Source: Niastella sp.
Lineage (GTDB): Bacteria > Bacteroidota > Bacteroidia > Chitinophagales > Chitinophagaceae
Direction of reading: 5' to 3'
Length of the DNA stretch: 64,000 nucleotides
NCBI GenBank assembly: GCA_017744515.1
Contig: JAGIBF010000027.1
Span: 1-64,000 of the forward strand
In this document: positions 33,666 to 41,298 of the stretch, piece by piece
How positions within the stretch are numbered: the first letter of the stretch is position 1
How the letters are laid out: the number at the start of each line of letters is the position of its first letter
Made by a program: the position numbers and the translations under genes
The notes under the pieces: generated by a model
What the model saw: only the letters and a program-made list of their open reading frames with translations
Database searches by the model: none
Told to the model about the DNA's origin: nothing

Positions 33666-35060
33666 ATGAAGCAACTATTGGCCTTAATATTGATCGTCAC
33701 CATTGCCGCTACCGCCTGCAAAAAGGATTCGTTCATCACCGGCAATGCCAACCTGAGCACATCAGCCGATACTCTACACTTTGATACCGTATTTACAAGC
33801 GTTGGATCAGTCACTCACTACTTCCGCATCTTCAATGACAACGACCAGAAGCTAAAGCTCCGGAACGTATCCATCGCCGGCGGGATCAACTCCGTCTTTA
33901 AGATCAACGTAGACGGCACACCCGGCCCTGCAGTAAACAATATTGAGATCGAAGCCAATGATAGCATATACGTCTTCGTATCCGTTAAAATAGACCCTAC
34001 AGTAGAAAACCTGCCCTTCGTATTAAAGGATAGCATCCACATACAATACAACAACCAGGAAAAGTGGGTACAGTTGGAAGCCTGGGGGCAAAATGCACAC
34101 TTCCTGCGATCACGGCTTATCGCTGCTAATGAAACCTGGACTAACGATAAGCCCTATGTTATCCTCGGCGGCATACAGGTAGATACCAATGTCACACTCA
34201 CCATGCAACAGGGATGCCGCATCTACTTACATGCAGATGCACCCTTCCTCGTTGATGGAACCCTCAATGCGATCGGAGAAAAATACGATAGCACAAAGAT
34301 CATATTCCGCAGCGACCGTCTCGACGATCCCTACCGCGATTATCCCGGCGCCTGGCCAGGCATATACTTCCGGGGAGAAAGTAAAGACAACCAGCTCCAA
34401 TACACCGTCATTAAAAACGCCTACCAGGGCATCATCACTACCGGACCTTCCACCAACGCCAACCCCAAGGTCACGATAAGCGAATCCATCATCGACAATT
34501 GTTACGATGCAGGTATACTCGCCGTGCAATCCAATATCAGGGCACAAAACTGTCTCATCAGCAACTGCGGAAAAAACATGATACTGGCATTGGGTGGCAA
34601 CTACAATTTCAACCATTGCACATCGGTCGCATATTCCAATAACTATATCCAGCATAAAGACCCTGTGTTGCAGGTAACAGATTTTATCCGGGATGGCAAT
34701 ACAGTCTTGACAGGAAACCTCACTGCCAGTTTCAGCAACTGCATCTTCTGGGCCGATAACAGCATCGTGGAGAATGAGGTCATAACCGCCAAACAAGGCA
34801 ACGGCACATTCAACGTTAGCTTTCAAAACTGCCTGTGGAAGTTAAAAACCAATCCGGGCAACATTACAGCCAACAACATCATCTCCAATGAAGCACCGGC
34901 ATTCGATGGCATCGATACACAAAAAAGATTCTACAGCTTCCGCCTGAAGGATGGGTCACCGGCCTTGAACAAAGGAGTAGCCTCATCAGCCACGATCGAC
35001 CTCGATGGAAATCCCCGCCCGGTTGGCCTCCCCGACCTCGGATGTTATGAAAAACAATAG
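33666..35060 (+). CDS. beta-helix lipoprotein with choice-of-anchor Q-like end, 464 aa
   Basis: A lipoprotein signal peptide (MKQLLALILIVTIAATAC, Cys near residue 18) precedes an Ig-like segment (DTVFTSVGSVTHYFRIFND, residues about 35-140) and a right-handed beta-helix (about 150-430) of short repeated strands such as TVTISESIIDNC and NCLISNCGKNMILA. The C-terminus SPALNKG...DLDGNPRPVGLPDLGCYE is the characteristic end of choice-of-anchor Q proteins. Such proteins usually bind or act on surface polysaccharides; no catalytic residues could be assigned. It has an in-frame stop followed directly by a family-C-like repeat. Confidence 0.85.
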   Translation: MKQLLALILIVTIAATACKKDSFITGNANLSTSADTLHFDTVFTSVGSVTHYFRIFNDNDQKLKLRNVSIAGGINSVFKINVDGTPGPAVNNIEIEANDSIYVFVSVKIDPTVENLPFVLKDSIHIQYNNQEKWVQLEAWGQNAHFLRSRLIAANETWTNDKPYVILGGIQVDTNVTLTMQQGCRIYLHADAPFLVDGTLNAIGEKYDSTKIIFRSDRLDDPYRDYPGAWPGIYFRGESKDNQLQYTVIKNAYQGIITTGPSTNANPKVTISESIIDNCYDAGILAVQSNIRAQNCLISNCGKNMILALGGNYNFNHCTSVAYSNNYIQHKDPVLQVTDFIRDGNTVLTGNLTASFSNCIFWADNSIVENEVITAKQGNGTFNVSFQNCLWKLKTNPGNITANNIISNEAPAFDGIDTQKRFYSFRLKDGSPALNKGVASSATIDLDGNPRPVGLPDLGCYEKQ

Positions 35061-35063
35061 CCA

Positions 35064-35092
35064 TGTGTCATCCTGAGCCCCTCGAAGGATTG
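35064..35092. repeat. diverged family-C repeat
   Basis: TGTCATCCTGAGCCCCTCGA begins about 6 bp after the beta-helix gene stop, a weaker version of the GGCTGAGCCTGTCGAAGCC element. Confidence 0.5.
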
Positions 35093-35221
35093 ACGTTCAA
35101 GGCCTTCGTCGCCTTTAGTTAAGCAATCGTTATCACCATTACCGTCGGTAAATTTTTCAGGGAGAGCAACCAATTAAGCACCATCTTTGTATTAGATTTA
35201 TTATAATTAAAACCTCACATC

Positions 35222-35737
35222 ATGATACGCCTGCTCATTAGTTCGCTGCTACTGGTTGCAGCTACCTCTATCTATGACTTTAAGGTCCCTTCCCTTGAAG
35301 GTAAAGACCCTATTAACTTTGCTAAATACAAAGGCAAGAAAATATTGGTGGTAAATACCGCTTCCAAATGCGGACTTACGCCCCAGTATACCGAGTTGCA
35401 ACAGCTGTATGACAAATACAAAGACAAGTTGGTGATCATAGGCTTCCCTGCCAACAACTTTGCCAACCAGGAACCTGGTACCGCTGCAGATATCGAAGAA
35501 GTGTGCAGAAAGAACTACGGTGTAACTTTCCCCATGGCAGAAAAAGTATCTGTTAAGGGAGATGACATCCATCCCCTGTTTAAATACCTCACAGACGAAG
35601 CCAGGAAGCTGGGCGTGGAAGATCCTATTAAATGGAACTTTACCAAATTTCTCATTGATGAAAATGGTAAGCTGATCGCCGTTATCCCAAGTAGGACAAA
35701 ACCGATGAGCGAAGAAGTTACTAAATACCTGAACTAA
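35222..35737 (+). CDS. glutathione peroxidase-family thiol peroxidase, 171 aa
   Basis: Reduces hydroperoxides, in bacteria usually with thioredoxin. The peroxidatic Cys is in NTASKCGLTPQYTEL near residue 43 (Cys rather than Sec), the Gln in NFANQEPG and the Trp/Asn in KWNFTKFLIDENG complete the catalytic tetrad. In place of the usual FPCNQF it reads FPANNF, so the family's second Cys is replaced by Ala; a Cys in EEVCRK may be the resolving residue. A short hydrophobic N-terminus (LLISSLLLVAATS) suggests export. It is monocistronic, with a strong terminator. Confidence 0.92.
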   Translation: MIRLLISSLLLVAATSIYDFKVPSLEGKDPINFAKYKGKKILVVNTASKCGLTPQYTELQQLYDKYKDKLVIIGFPANNFANQEPGTAADIEEVCRKNYGVTFPMAEKVSVKGDDIHPLFKYLTDEARKLGVEDPIKWNFTKFLIDENGKLIAVIPSRTKPMSEEVTKYLN

Positions 35738-35765
35738 GCCTCTACATTCATTATTATACACACAG

Positions 35766-35798
35766 GCGGCGGATACATAGTATCCGCCGCTTGCTTTT
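35766..35798 (+). terminator. intrinsic terminator after the glutathione peroxidase gene
   Basis: GCGGCGGATAC (35766-35776), ATA loop, GTATCCGCCGC (35780-35790), then TTGCTTTT. Perfect 11-bp stem. Confidence 0.85.
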
Positions 35799-35980
35799 AG
35801 GTCCCATCCCGCCACTTACCCCAACTCGTTTGATTATTGTCAAACGACTGATAATGAGCCTAATACCCGGCTTACTGGGCAACATCAGCCAAATAGGGTC
35901 AAAAATCGTAGAAAATTATCCACCCACCGAATAGATTTACTGTTGTACTGACAATTAACCAACTTTACATCACTGAACGA

Positions 35981-36108
35981 TCCAATACCTGTCGAAAGGC
36001 AAAACGTCCAATAACTTAGGAAACAGATAAGGTCCAATTCCTGCGAAGAAAGCAAATCCGGTAAAACCAGAAAGACCACATCCAATTCCTGAGAAGAACG
36101 AACAAAAG
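35981..36108. repeat. degenerate 24-26-bp tandem repeat, about five units (TCCAATNCCTG...)
   Basis: TCCAAT-type unit starts at 35981, 36007, 36033, about 36057 (diverged: TCCGGT) and 36081, with spacings 26, 26, 24 and 24. Units share TCCAATNCCTG followed by a purine-rich half (GAAGAAAG). No gene is supported across it. Confidence 0.65.
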
Positions 36109-36271
36109 ATATCCATGAATGAACCACCGCTGAAATCCTGATATCCATTGACTAAAGCCCTATCCTGGAGCGAAGACCTTCAAGAATGAATTTTAGCTCA
36201 AACACACGACGATAATCCGGGATATCCTACTTAAGACCTCTGTTGAAGTCGTTTCCGTTAGGAAGATTTTT

Positions 36272-36307
36272 AAACCGTTCGCCACCACTGCGAACGGTTT
36301 ATTTTTT
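36272..36307 (+). terminator. strong intrinsic terminator 18 bp before holB, with no gene assigned upstream
   Basis: AAACCGTTCGC (36272-36282), CACCACT loop, GCGAACGGTTT (36290-36300), then ATTTTTT. The peroxidase gene has its own terminator at 35766, so the transcript ended here is not identified. Confidence 0.85.
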
Positions 36308-36324
36308 ACGCCTATCTTCGCCCC

Positions 36325-37536
36325 ATGTCTTTTAAGGATATCATCGGGCAGCAAGAGATCAAAGAACACCTGGCGGGAATGGTACAGCAAAACCGCCTTA
36401 GCCACGCCTTACTTTTCCTTGGCAAAGAAGGCAGCGGCGCCCTGCCTCTGGCCATCGCCTTTGCCCAATACGTTGTTTGTGAAAAAGTAAACGGCAAAAA
36501 ACAGGCAGCCCCCGCCGGCCCCTCCCTTTTCGGCGAGCCTGAACCACTTCCAACTGACAATGCACAACTCACAGATGCCTGCGGTGTCTGCCCCTCCTGT
36601 CAAAAGGCAAGTCAGCTGGTGCATCCCGATATCCATTTTTCCTATCCGGTCATCCCCCGTAAACCAGGCGACAAGCCAGTAAGTACGGACTATATTACAG
36701 AATGGCGTGAATTCCTTACCGAAACACCCTATGGCAACGCCTACGATTGGCTCCAGCATATAGGCGCTGAGAACAAACAGGGTAATATTACCGCCTACGA
36801 ATGCAACGAGATCATCCGCAAGCTCAACCTCAAAAGCTTTGAAAGCGGGTTTAAAATATTGGTACTCTGGATGCCGGAATACCTGGGCAATGAAGGCAAC
36901 AAACTGTTGAAACTCATTGAAGAACCACCAGCCGATACCCTTTTTATCCTGGTGGCCGAAAACGAATCCCAGATACTGGCCACCATCCTGTCGCGCACCC
37001 AGCTGGTCAAAATACCGGCCATTGCAACGGAGGCCATCACGGAAGCCCTTGTTTCCAGGGCCAATTGTACCCCCGAGCAGGCAAGGCCCGTAGCATCGAT
37101 CGCTTCCGGCAACTACCGGGAAGCCCTCCAACTGGTCCAACATGCGGGAGAAGACTGGCAATCCCACCTCCGCGAATGGCTCAACGCTATCCTCAAGAAC
37201 GGCCCCATCGCCCAGGTCAAGTGGATCGACGAGATCAGCAAACTGGGCCGGGAAAAACAAAAACAGTTCCTGCTCTACTTCACCCACCTGCTCGAACAGG
37301 CCATAAGACTGCAGGCAATTGGCACCAATGGCGTATATCTTCCTGATAATGAGCGGGATTTCGCATTAAGACTCAATAAGATCGCCGGTTTTGAGCAAAT
37401 GGAGGCCATTATTGAAGAGCTGGACAAAGCTGCCTATTACATCGAACGCAATGCCAACGCCAAAATGCTCTTCCTGGCACTCACCATCAAACTATACCAT
37501 ATAGTCGCCCGAAAGCAGGTCGCCCGGCTCATGTAA
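36325..37536 (+). CDS. holB: DNA polymerase III delta-prime subunit-like protein, 403 aa
   Basis: Clamp-loader component of the replicative polymerase. The N-terminus MSFKDIIGQQEIKEHLAGMVQQNRLSHALLFLG is typical, followed by a degenerate P-loop (KEGSGALPLA, without GKS) as expected for a non-hydrolysing delta-prime, a Cys-rich element CGVCPSCQ, and the clamp-loader core motif NEGNKLLKLIEEPPADTLFILVAENES. The length is greater than E. coli HolB (334 aa), with an insertion between the P-loop and the Cys motif, as in Bacteroidota. It is the usual neighbour of ricT. A terminator lies 18 bp upstream. Confidence 0.9.
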   Translation: MSFKDIIGQQEIKEHLAGMVQQNRLSHALLFLGKEGSGALPLAIAFAQYVVCEKVNGKKQAAPAGPSLFGEPEPLPTDNAQLTDACGVCPSCQKASQLVHPDIHFSYPVIPRKPGDKPVSTDYITEWREFLTETPYGNAYDWLQHIGAENKQGNITAYECNEIIRKLNLKSFESGFKILVLWMPEYLGNEGNKLLKLIEEPPADTLFILVAENESQILATILSRTQLVKIPAIATEAITEALVSRANCTPEQARPVASIASGNYREALQLVQHAGEDWQSHLREWLNAILKNGPIAQVKWIDEISKLGREKQKQFLLYFTHLLEQAIRLQAIGTNGVYLPDNERDFALRLNKIAGFEQMEAIIEELDKAAYYIERNANAKMLFLALTIKLYHIVARKQVARLM

Positions 37537-37858
37537 TGTTTTACACTTAATCACCTATATTTGTAAATCGGCCTGAGGTGTAAGGATTTGCAGGGAGTGG
37601 CTGTAGCGGGTGGATTTGTGTAACAGGAGCGTTTTACCAGGTTATCTTACTTCGCTATATTACTTTGTATTGCAATTGCGTAACGTCTCTCCTGCCAGGT
37701 AACAACTACCGGTTTAAGGCAGGCAGACTTCAATATTGTATACCCGTCGTTCAAAGGGCAGTATACAATACACTTATAAATGAACGCTTGCAATACTACC
37801 TCCCTACATGTGCTATCGGTAGCCGTCAACAATTTTTTTCATCGTAATTACTCATAGA
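37537..37858. other. intergenic region holB-ricT
   Basis: Contains one TATATTTG at 37556-37563 (TAnnTTTG) and an imperfect inverted repeat built on GTATAC (37739, 37761). No gene or clear terminator. Confidence 0.4.
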
Positions 37859-39274
37859 ATGGGATGTAGTTCATGTGGAACCACAGGAAAAGTGGCTGGC
37901 TGCAAAAGCAATGGAGGTTGCAGCACAGGCAGTTGTAATAGGATGAATGCTTACGATTGGCTTATGAACCTGCCAATCAGCGATCAGGATACCGTTTGCA
38001 AAGTCATGGAGGTAAGCTTTAACCAGGGCAGCCGGAAAGACTTCTTCCGGAATACCACTATCCAGAACTTTGAAAAAGGAGACCTGATAACAGTAGAAGG
38101 TATCAGCGGATTCGACGTAGGGGAAGTGAATCTCACAGGAGAAGTAGTCCGCATACAAATGAAGAAAAGGAACGTTAGCGAGTACGATTCCGACCTGAAA
38201 AAAGTACTGCGCCGCGCCTCCGATAAAGACATCGAGATCTGGCATCAGAATAAAGCCCGCGAAAAAGACGCCCTCATACAATCCCGGGCCATTACAAAAC
38301 AGCTCAACCTGGACATGAAAATGAGTGAAGTGGAAATACAGGCCGATGGCCGTAAAGCCACCTTCTTCTACATTGCCGATGACCGGGTCGACTTCCGGGA
38401 GCTTATCAAGATCCTTGCACGGGAATTCAAAGTAAAAGTGGAAATGCGCCAGATAGGCGCCCGCCAGGAAGCCGCCAAAGTAGGAGGCATTGGAAGCTGT
38501 GGTCGCGAACTCTGTTGCTCCACCTGGCTTACCGATTTCAAATCAGTCAATACGACTGCCGCCCGTTACCAGAACCTTTCCATCAACCAAAGCAAACTCA
38601 GCGGTCAGTGTGGCCGTTTGAAATGCTGTCTTAACTACGAGCTGGATACCTATCTTGATGCACTCCAACATTTCCCGGACAATGCAGATATGATCCAGGT
38701 TGGTAAAGGCAACGCCACCCTCATCAAAAAAGATATCTTCAAAAATTTGATGTGGTACGTATTGCCCGATAGTAACAAGCAATACCCCGTTACGATAGAA
38801 AGAGTGCGTAAGATCAAACAACTCAACGCACAAGGCATTATACCAGACCAGCTCGAAGCGGTAGAGGTCACCAGTTCCAAACCCAAAGAAGTAGAACCAG
38901 AGTATGCAGATCTGGTAGGGCAGATCAGCCTGCGCACCTTGGAAAGAGCCGAGAAGAAAAAGAAACACCAGCATAAAGACAACCGCCAGCAACAACGCCC
39001 GCAAAACCAACAGGGCAGACAGCAAGGCGGTGGTCAACAACAAGGAGGAGGACAACAACATAAGCAGCAAGGTGGTGGCTCAGGTCAACAAGGCCAGCAG
39101 CAAAAGCCCCAGCAAGGCGGTCAACAACAAAGACCTCAACAAGGTCAGGGTGGCGGCCAGGGCAACAACCAGCAGAGACCACCACAACAGCAACGAAGAG
39201 ACAATCGTCAACAGCAACAACCACCCAAAAAAGACGATCGCCGTCCACCTAATCCTCCACAAAAAAAGAACTAA
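37859..39274 (+). CDS. ricT: RicT-like PSP1-domain protein with long Gln/Gly-rich tail, 471 aa
   Basis: A member of the PSP1/RicT family; in Bacillus RicT forms a complex with RicA/RicF carrying iron-sulfur clusters and affects RNA processing. The first 30 residues are Cys-rich (CSSCGTTGKVAGCKSNGGC), the PSP1 domain covers about residues 40-290, with CGRELCCSTWL and CGRLKCCLNYE, both seen in the family. The last 120 residues are Gln/Gly/Pro/Arg-rich, low complexity, and probably disordered. Downstream, a terminator at 39305 and a hydrolase gene follow; gldH, the neighbour in Flavobacteria, is not found here. Confidence 0.92.
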   Translation: MGCSSCGTTGKVAGCKSNGGCSTGSCNRMNAYDWLMNLPISDQDTVCKVMEVSFNQGSRKDFFRNTTIQNFEKGDLITVEGISGFDVGEVNLTGEVVRIQMKKRNVSEYDSDLKKVLRRASDKDIEIWHQNKAREKDALIQSRAITKQLNLDMKMSEVEIQADGRKATFFYIADDRVDFRELIKILAREFKVKVEMRQIGARQEAAKVGGIGSCGRELCCSTWLTDFKSVNTTAARYQNLSINQSKLSGQCGRLKCCLNYELDTYLDALQHFPDNADMIQVGKGNATLIKKDIFKNLMWYVLPDSNKQYPVTIERVRKIKQLNAQGIIPDQLEAVEVTSSKPKEVEPEYADLVGQISLRTLERAEKKKKHQHKDNRQQQRPQNQQGRQQGGGQQQGGGQQHKQQGGGSGQQGQQQKPQQGGQQQRPQQGQGGGQGNNQQRPPQQQRRDNRQQQQPPKKDDRRPPNPPQKKN

Positions 39275-39304
39275 ACTAATCGTTTAGATGTAATGTACAT
39301 ACCA

Positions 39305-39336
39305 CAGGCTGCCCCAACAGGCAGCCTGTCTCTTTT
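39305..39336 (+). terminator. intrinsic terminator after ricT
   Basis: CAGGCTGCC, CCAACA loop, GGCAGCCTG (39305-39328), then TCTCTTTTC. It supports placing the next start at 39374. Confidence 0.8.
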
Positions 39337-39373
39337 CAGCAATTCATTATCTTCATCCTACTGTAGAAAAAAC

Positions 39374-40234
39374 ATGAAACGTCTCATGAAGAGATCAGTT
39401 ATGGTACTTACCATCCTCATCATCGTATGGCTGGTAGTGGCCCAGGGATGCATGACATTCCGGACCGCTGATAAGGAAATGATAAAACGCTTTCAGCAAA
39501 AAGGAGTACCACTACGCTTCACCACACAAAAAGTAGAAGGTAGGAACATACACTTTGCAACTACCGGAAACGACACCCTACCCACCATCGTTTTTATACA
39601 CGGTACACCCGGAAGTTGGGATGCATTTGCAGGTTATATGCAGGATAGCGCATTACTCCAACACTATCGCATGATCTCTATCGACCGGCCAGGATTTGGA
39701 TACAGCGACTTTGGTCACCCCGAACACCTCACACGCCAATCAGAACTCATCAGTCCGGTTCTGGAAAAGACCAATAATGATAAGCCGGTCTACCTTGCAG
39801 GCCATTCATTAGGAGGTCCACTGATCATTCAGCTGGCCGCAGACAATCCCATATTGATCAAAGGCCTCGTTATGATCTCAGGATCGGTTGATCCTGCAGA
39901 AGAAAAGCCCGAAAAATGGCGGCCCTGGCTATACAAAACACCATTGAACTACTTCGTCCCCGGCGCCTTCCGTCCCTCCAACAAAGAACTGTGGTACCTA
40001 AAAAAAGACCTTGTACAACTACAACAGCAATTTGCCAACATTAGCTGCCCTGTTTACTTCATCCACGGCGCATCCGATACCTGGGTGCCGCCCGGCAATG
40101 TAGCCTATGCGAAAAAATTATTGGTAAACGCAAAACGGATCAACGAACTCATTATCCCCGGAGCAAACCACTTTATCCCCTGGACGAAATACAATGAGAT
40201 CAGAGACGTTTTGTTAAAAGTGGACACCGAATAA
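39374..40234 (+). CDS. alpha/beta hydrolase, membrane-anchored or lipoprotein, 286 aa
   Basis: An N-terminal hydrophobic segment (MVLTILIIVWLVVAQGC) could be a lipoprotein signal or a membrane anchor. The fold is clear: the oxyanion region HGTPGSWDAF, the nucleophile elbow GHSLGG (Ser near residue 160), Asp in HGASDTWVPPGN, and His in GANHFIPW. The substrate is unknown. The frame extends upstream to 39293, but that segment overlaps the ricT terminator; the ATG at 39374 is better. It stands where gldH is often found in other Bacteroidota but is not homologous to it. Confidence 0.85.
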   Translation: MKRLMKRSVMVLTILIIVWLVVAQGCMTFRTADKEMIKRFQQKGVPLRFTTQKVEGRNIHFATTGNDTLPTIVFIHGTPGSWDAFAGYMQDSALLQHYRMISIDRPGFGYSDFGHPEHLTRQSELISPVLEKTNNDKPVYLAGHSLGGPLIIQLAADNPILIKGLVMISGSVDPAEEKPEKWRPWLYKTPLNYFVPGAFRPSNKELWYLKKDLVQLQQQFANISCPVYFIHGASDTWVPPGNVAYAKKLLVNAKRINELIIPGANHFIPWTKYNEIRDVLLKVDTE

Positions 40235-40266
40235 CCTAAAAACAACCGCTATTTCGGAGATTCAAC

Positions 40267-40274
40267 TAATTTTG
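40267..40274 (+). promoter_or_regulatory. candidate -7 element (TAATTTTG) for the BI-1 gene
   Basis: Exact TAnnTTTG match 28 bp before the start codon; no -33 TTTG at the standard spacing. Confidence 0.5.
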
Positions 40275-40302
40275 TATCTTGATCAAATAAAACAGAACAA
40301 TT

Positions 40303-41058
40303 ATGGCCCTTTTCAAATCCAGCAATCCGGCATTAAGTGAAAAGATCTTCGATCGTGCGATTGCAACACCTCACGCAGATTCAATGACCGTGCGTGGCAC
40401 CCTCAACAAGTTTGGGATCCTCATGATTCTTGCCCTGGCAACCGCAGGCCTTGCCTGGAAAATGGCAGCGGCTGGCGTAAATGTGGTACCCTATATGATT
40501 GGAGCTGCAATCGGAGGATTGATCCTTGGATTGGTTACCGCTTTTAAACCACAATGGGGCGGCTACACAGCACCCATCTATGCATTATTGGAAGGTTTCT
40601 TCTTGGGAGCTATCTCCTCTTATTTCAACTTTGCCTTTGCTAAAGTAGCACCCAATATTATCATGCAGGCTGTAGGCCTCACCTTCGGTGTGGTAATAGC
40701 CATGTATGCACTTTATCATTTCCGGGTTATCCGTGCTACAGAAAGATTCAAGGCAGTAGTGATCACAGCCACAGTAGGTATCGGCATATTCTATCTTATA
40801 GCATGGATACTTGGCATGTTTGGTGTTACGATACCATTCATCCACGAAGGCAGCACCATCGGCATCATATTCTCCCTTGCAGTAGTAGCTATTGCCGCAC
40901 TCAACCTGATCCTCGACTTCGATATGATCGAGCAGGGAGCACGCCAGGGAGCACCTAAATTCATGGAATGGTATGGCGCATTTGGCCTGATGGTAACCAT
41001 CGTTTGGTTATACCTCGAAATACTGAAACTGCTGGCCAAACTGGCCGACAGAAGATAA
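40303..41058 (+). CDS. Bax inhibitor-1/YccA-family membrane protein, 251 aa
   Basis: Seven predicted membrane helices in about 200 residues, following a short N-terminal MALFKSSNPALSEKIFDRAI, which is typical of the bacterial BI-1/YccA family. Characteristic elements include LYHFRVIRATERFKAVVITATVGI and the Asp pair in LNLILDFDMIEQGARQGAPKFMEWYGAFGLMVTIVWLYLEILKLL near the C-terminus, implicated in pH-dependent calcium leak in a Bacillus homologue. Its role in this organism is unknown, perhaps membrane homeostasis. It has a promoter and a strong terminator, so it is a single-gene unit. Confidence 0.93.
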   Translation: MALFKSSNPALSEKIFDRAIATPHADSMTVRGTLNKFGILMILALATAGLAWKMAAAGVNVVPYMIGAAIGGLILGLVTAFKPQWGGYTAPIYALLEGFFLGAISSYFNFAFAKVAPNIIMQAVGLTFGVVIAMYALYHFRVIRATERFKAVVITATVGIGIFYLIAWILGMFGVTIPFIHEGSTIGIIFSLAVVAIAALNLILDFDMIEQGARQGAPKFMEWYGAFGLMVTIVWLYLEILKLLAKLADRR

Positions 41059-41080
41059 TACAGAGAATTCTCTATATAAG

Positions 41081-41114
41081 AAAAGCGTCCCGCTAATTGG
41101 CGGGACGCTTTTTT
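41081..41114 (+). terminator. intrinsic terminator after the BI-1 gene
   Basis: AAAAGCGTCCCGC, loop TAATTG, GCGGGACGCTTTT then TTTA; perfect 13-bp stem. Confidence 0.9.
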
Positions 41115-41225
41115 ATTGTATGACTTTTCGTGGCTATGCATTGCAACAATATTGCATATTGCCCCCTTTCAGAAACAGCCCTTCCCCCTACTACAACTCA
41201 TCCACCTGCACCAACCATTTCCGCC

Positions 41226-41278
41226 GGCCGCAAATGGCTCATTCAGCCTCCCTAACCCGCAATTAATAATTAGCTTTA
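41226..41278 (+). promoter_or_regulatory. promoter of the TPR-kinase operon with upstream 16-bp motif (copy 1)
   Basis: GGCCGCAAATGGCTCA (41226-41241) lies 45 bp (start to start) upstream of a TAGCTTTA element (41271-41278), one base from TAnnTTTG, with the start codon at 41299. An identical 16-mer lies before the deoR-like gene at matching spacing. Confidence 0.7.
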
Positions 41279-41298
41279 AACAATCGTGGGATATATTT

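Noticed and set aside
35885-36148. 87-residue minus frame across the 24-26-bp tandem array
   Set aside because: The sequence repetition explains the frame (repeated SSQELD, a product of the array), and no promoter consensus is found.
37556-37563. TATATTTG as the ricT promoter
   Set aside because: It is a good -7 match but 296 bp from the start codon and without a -33 element, so not assigned.
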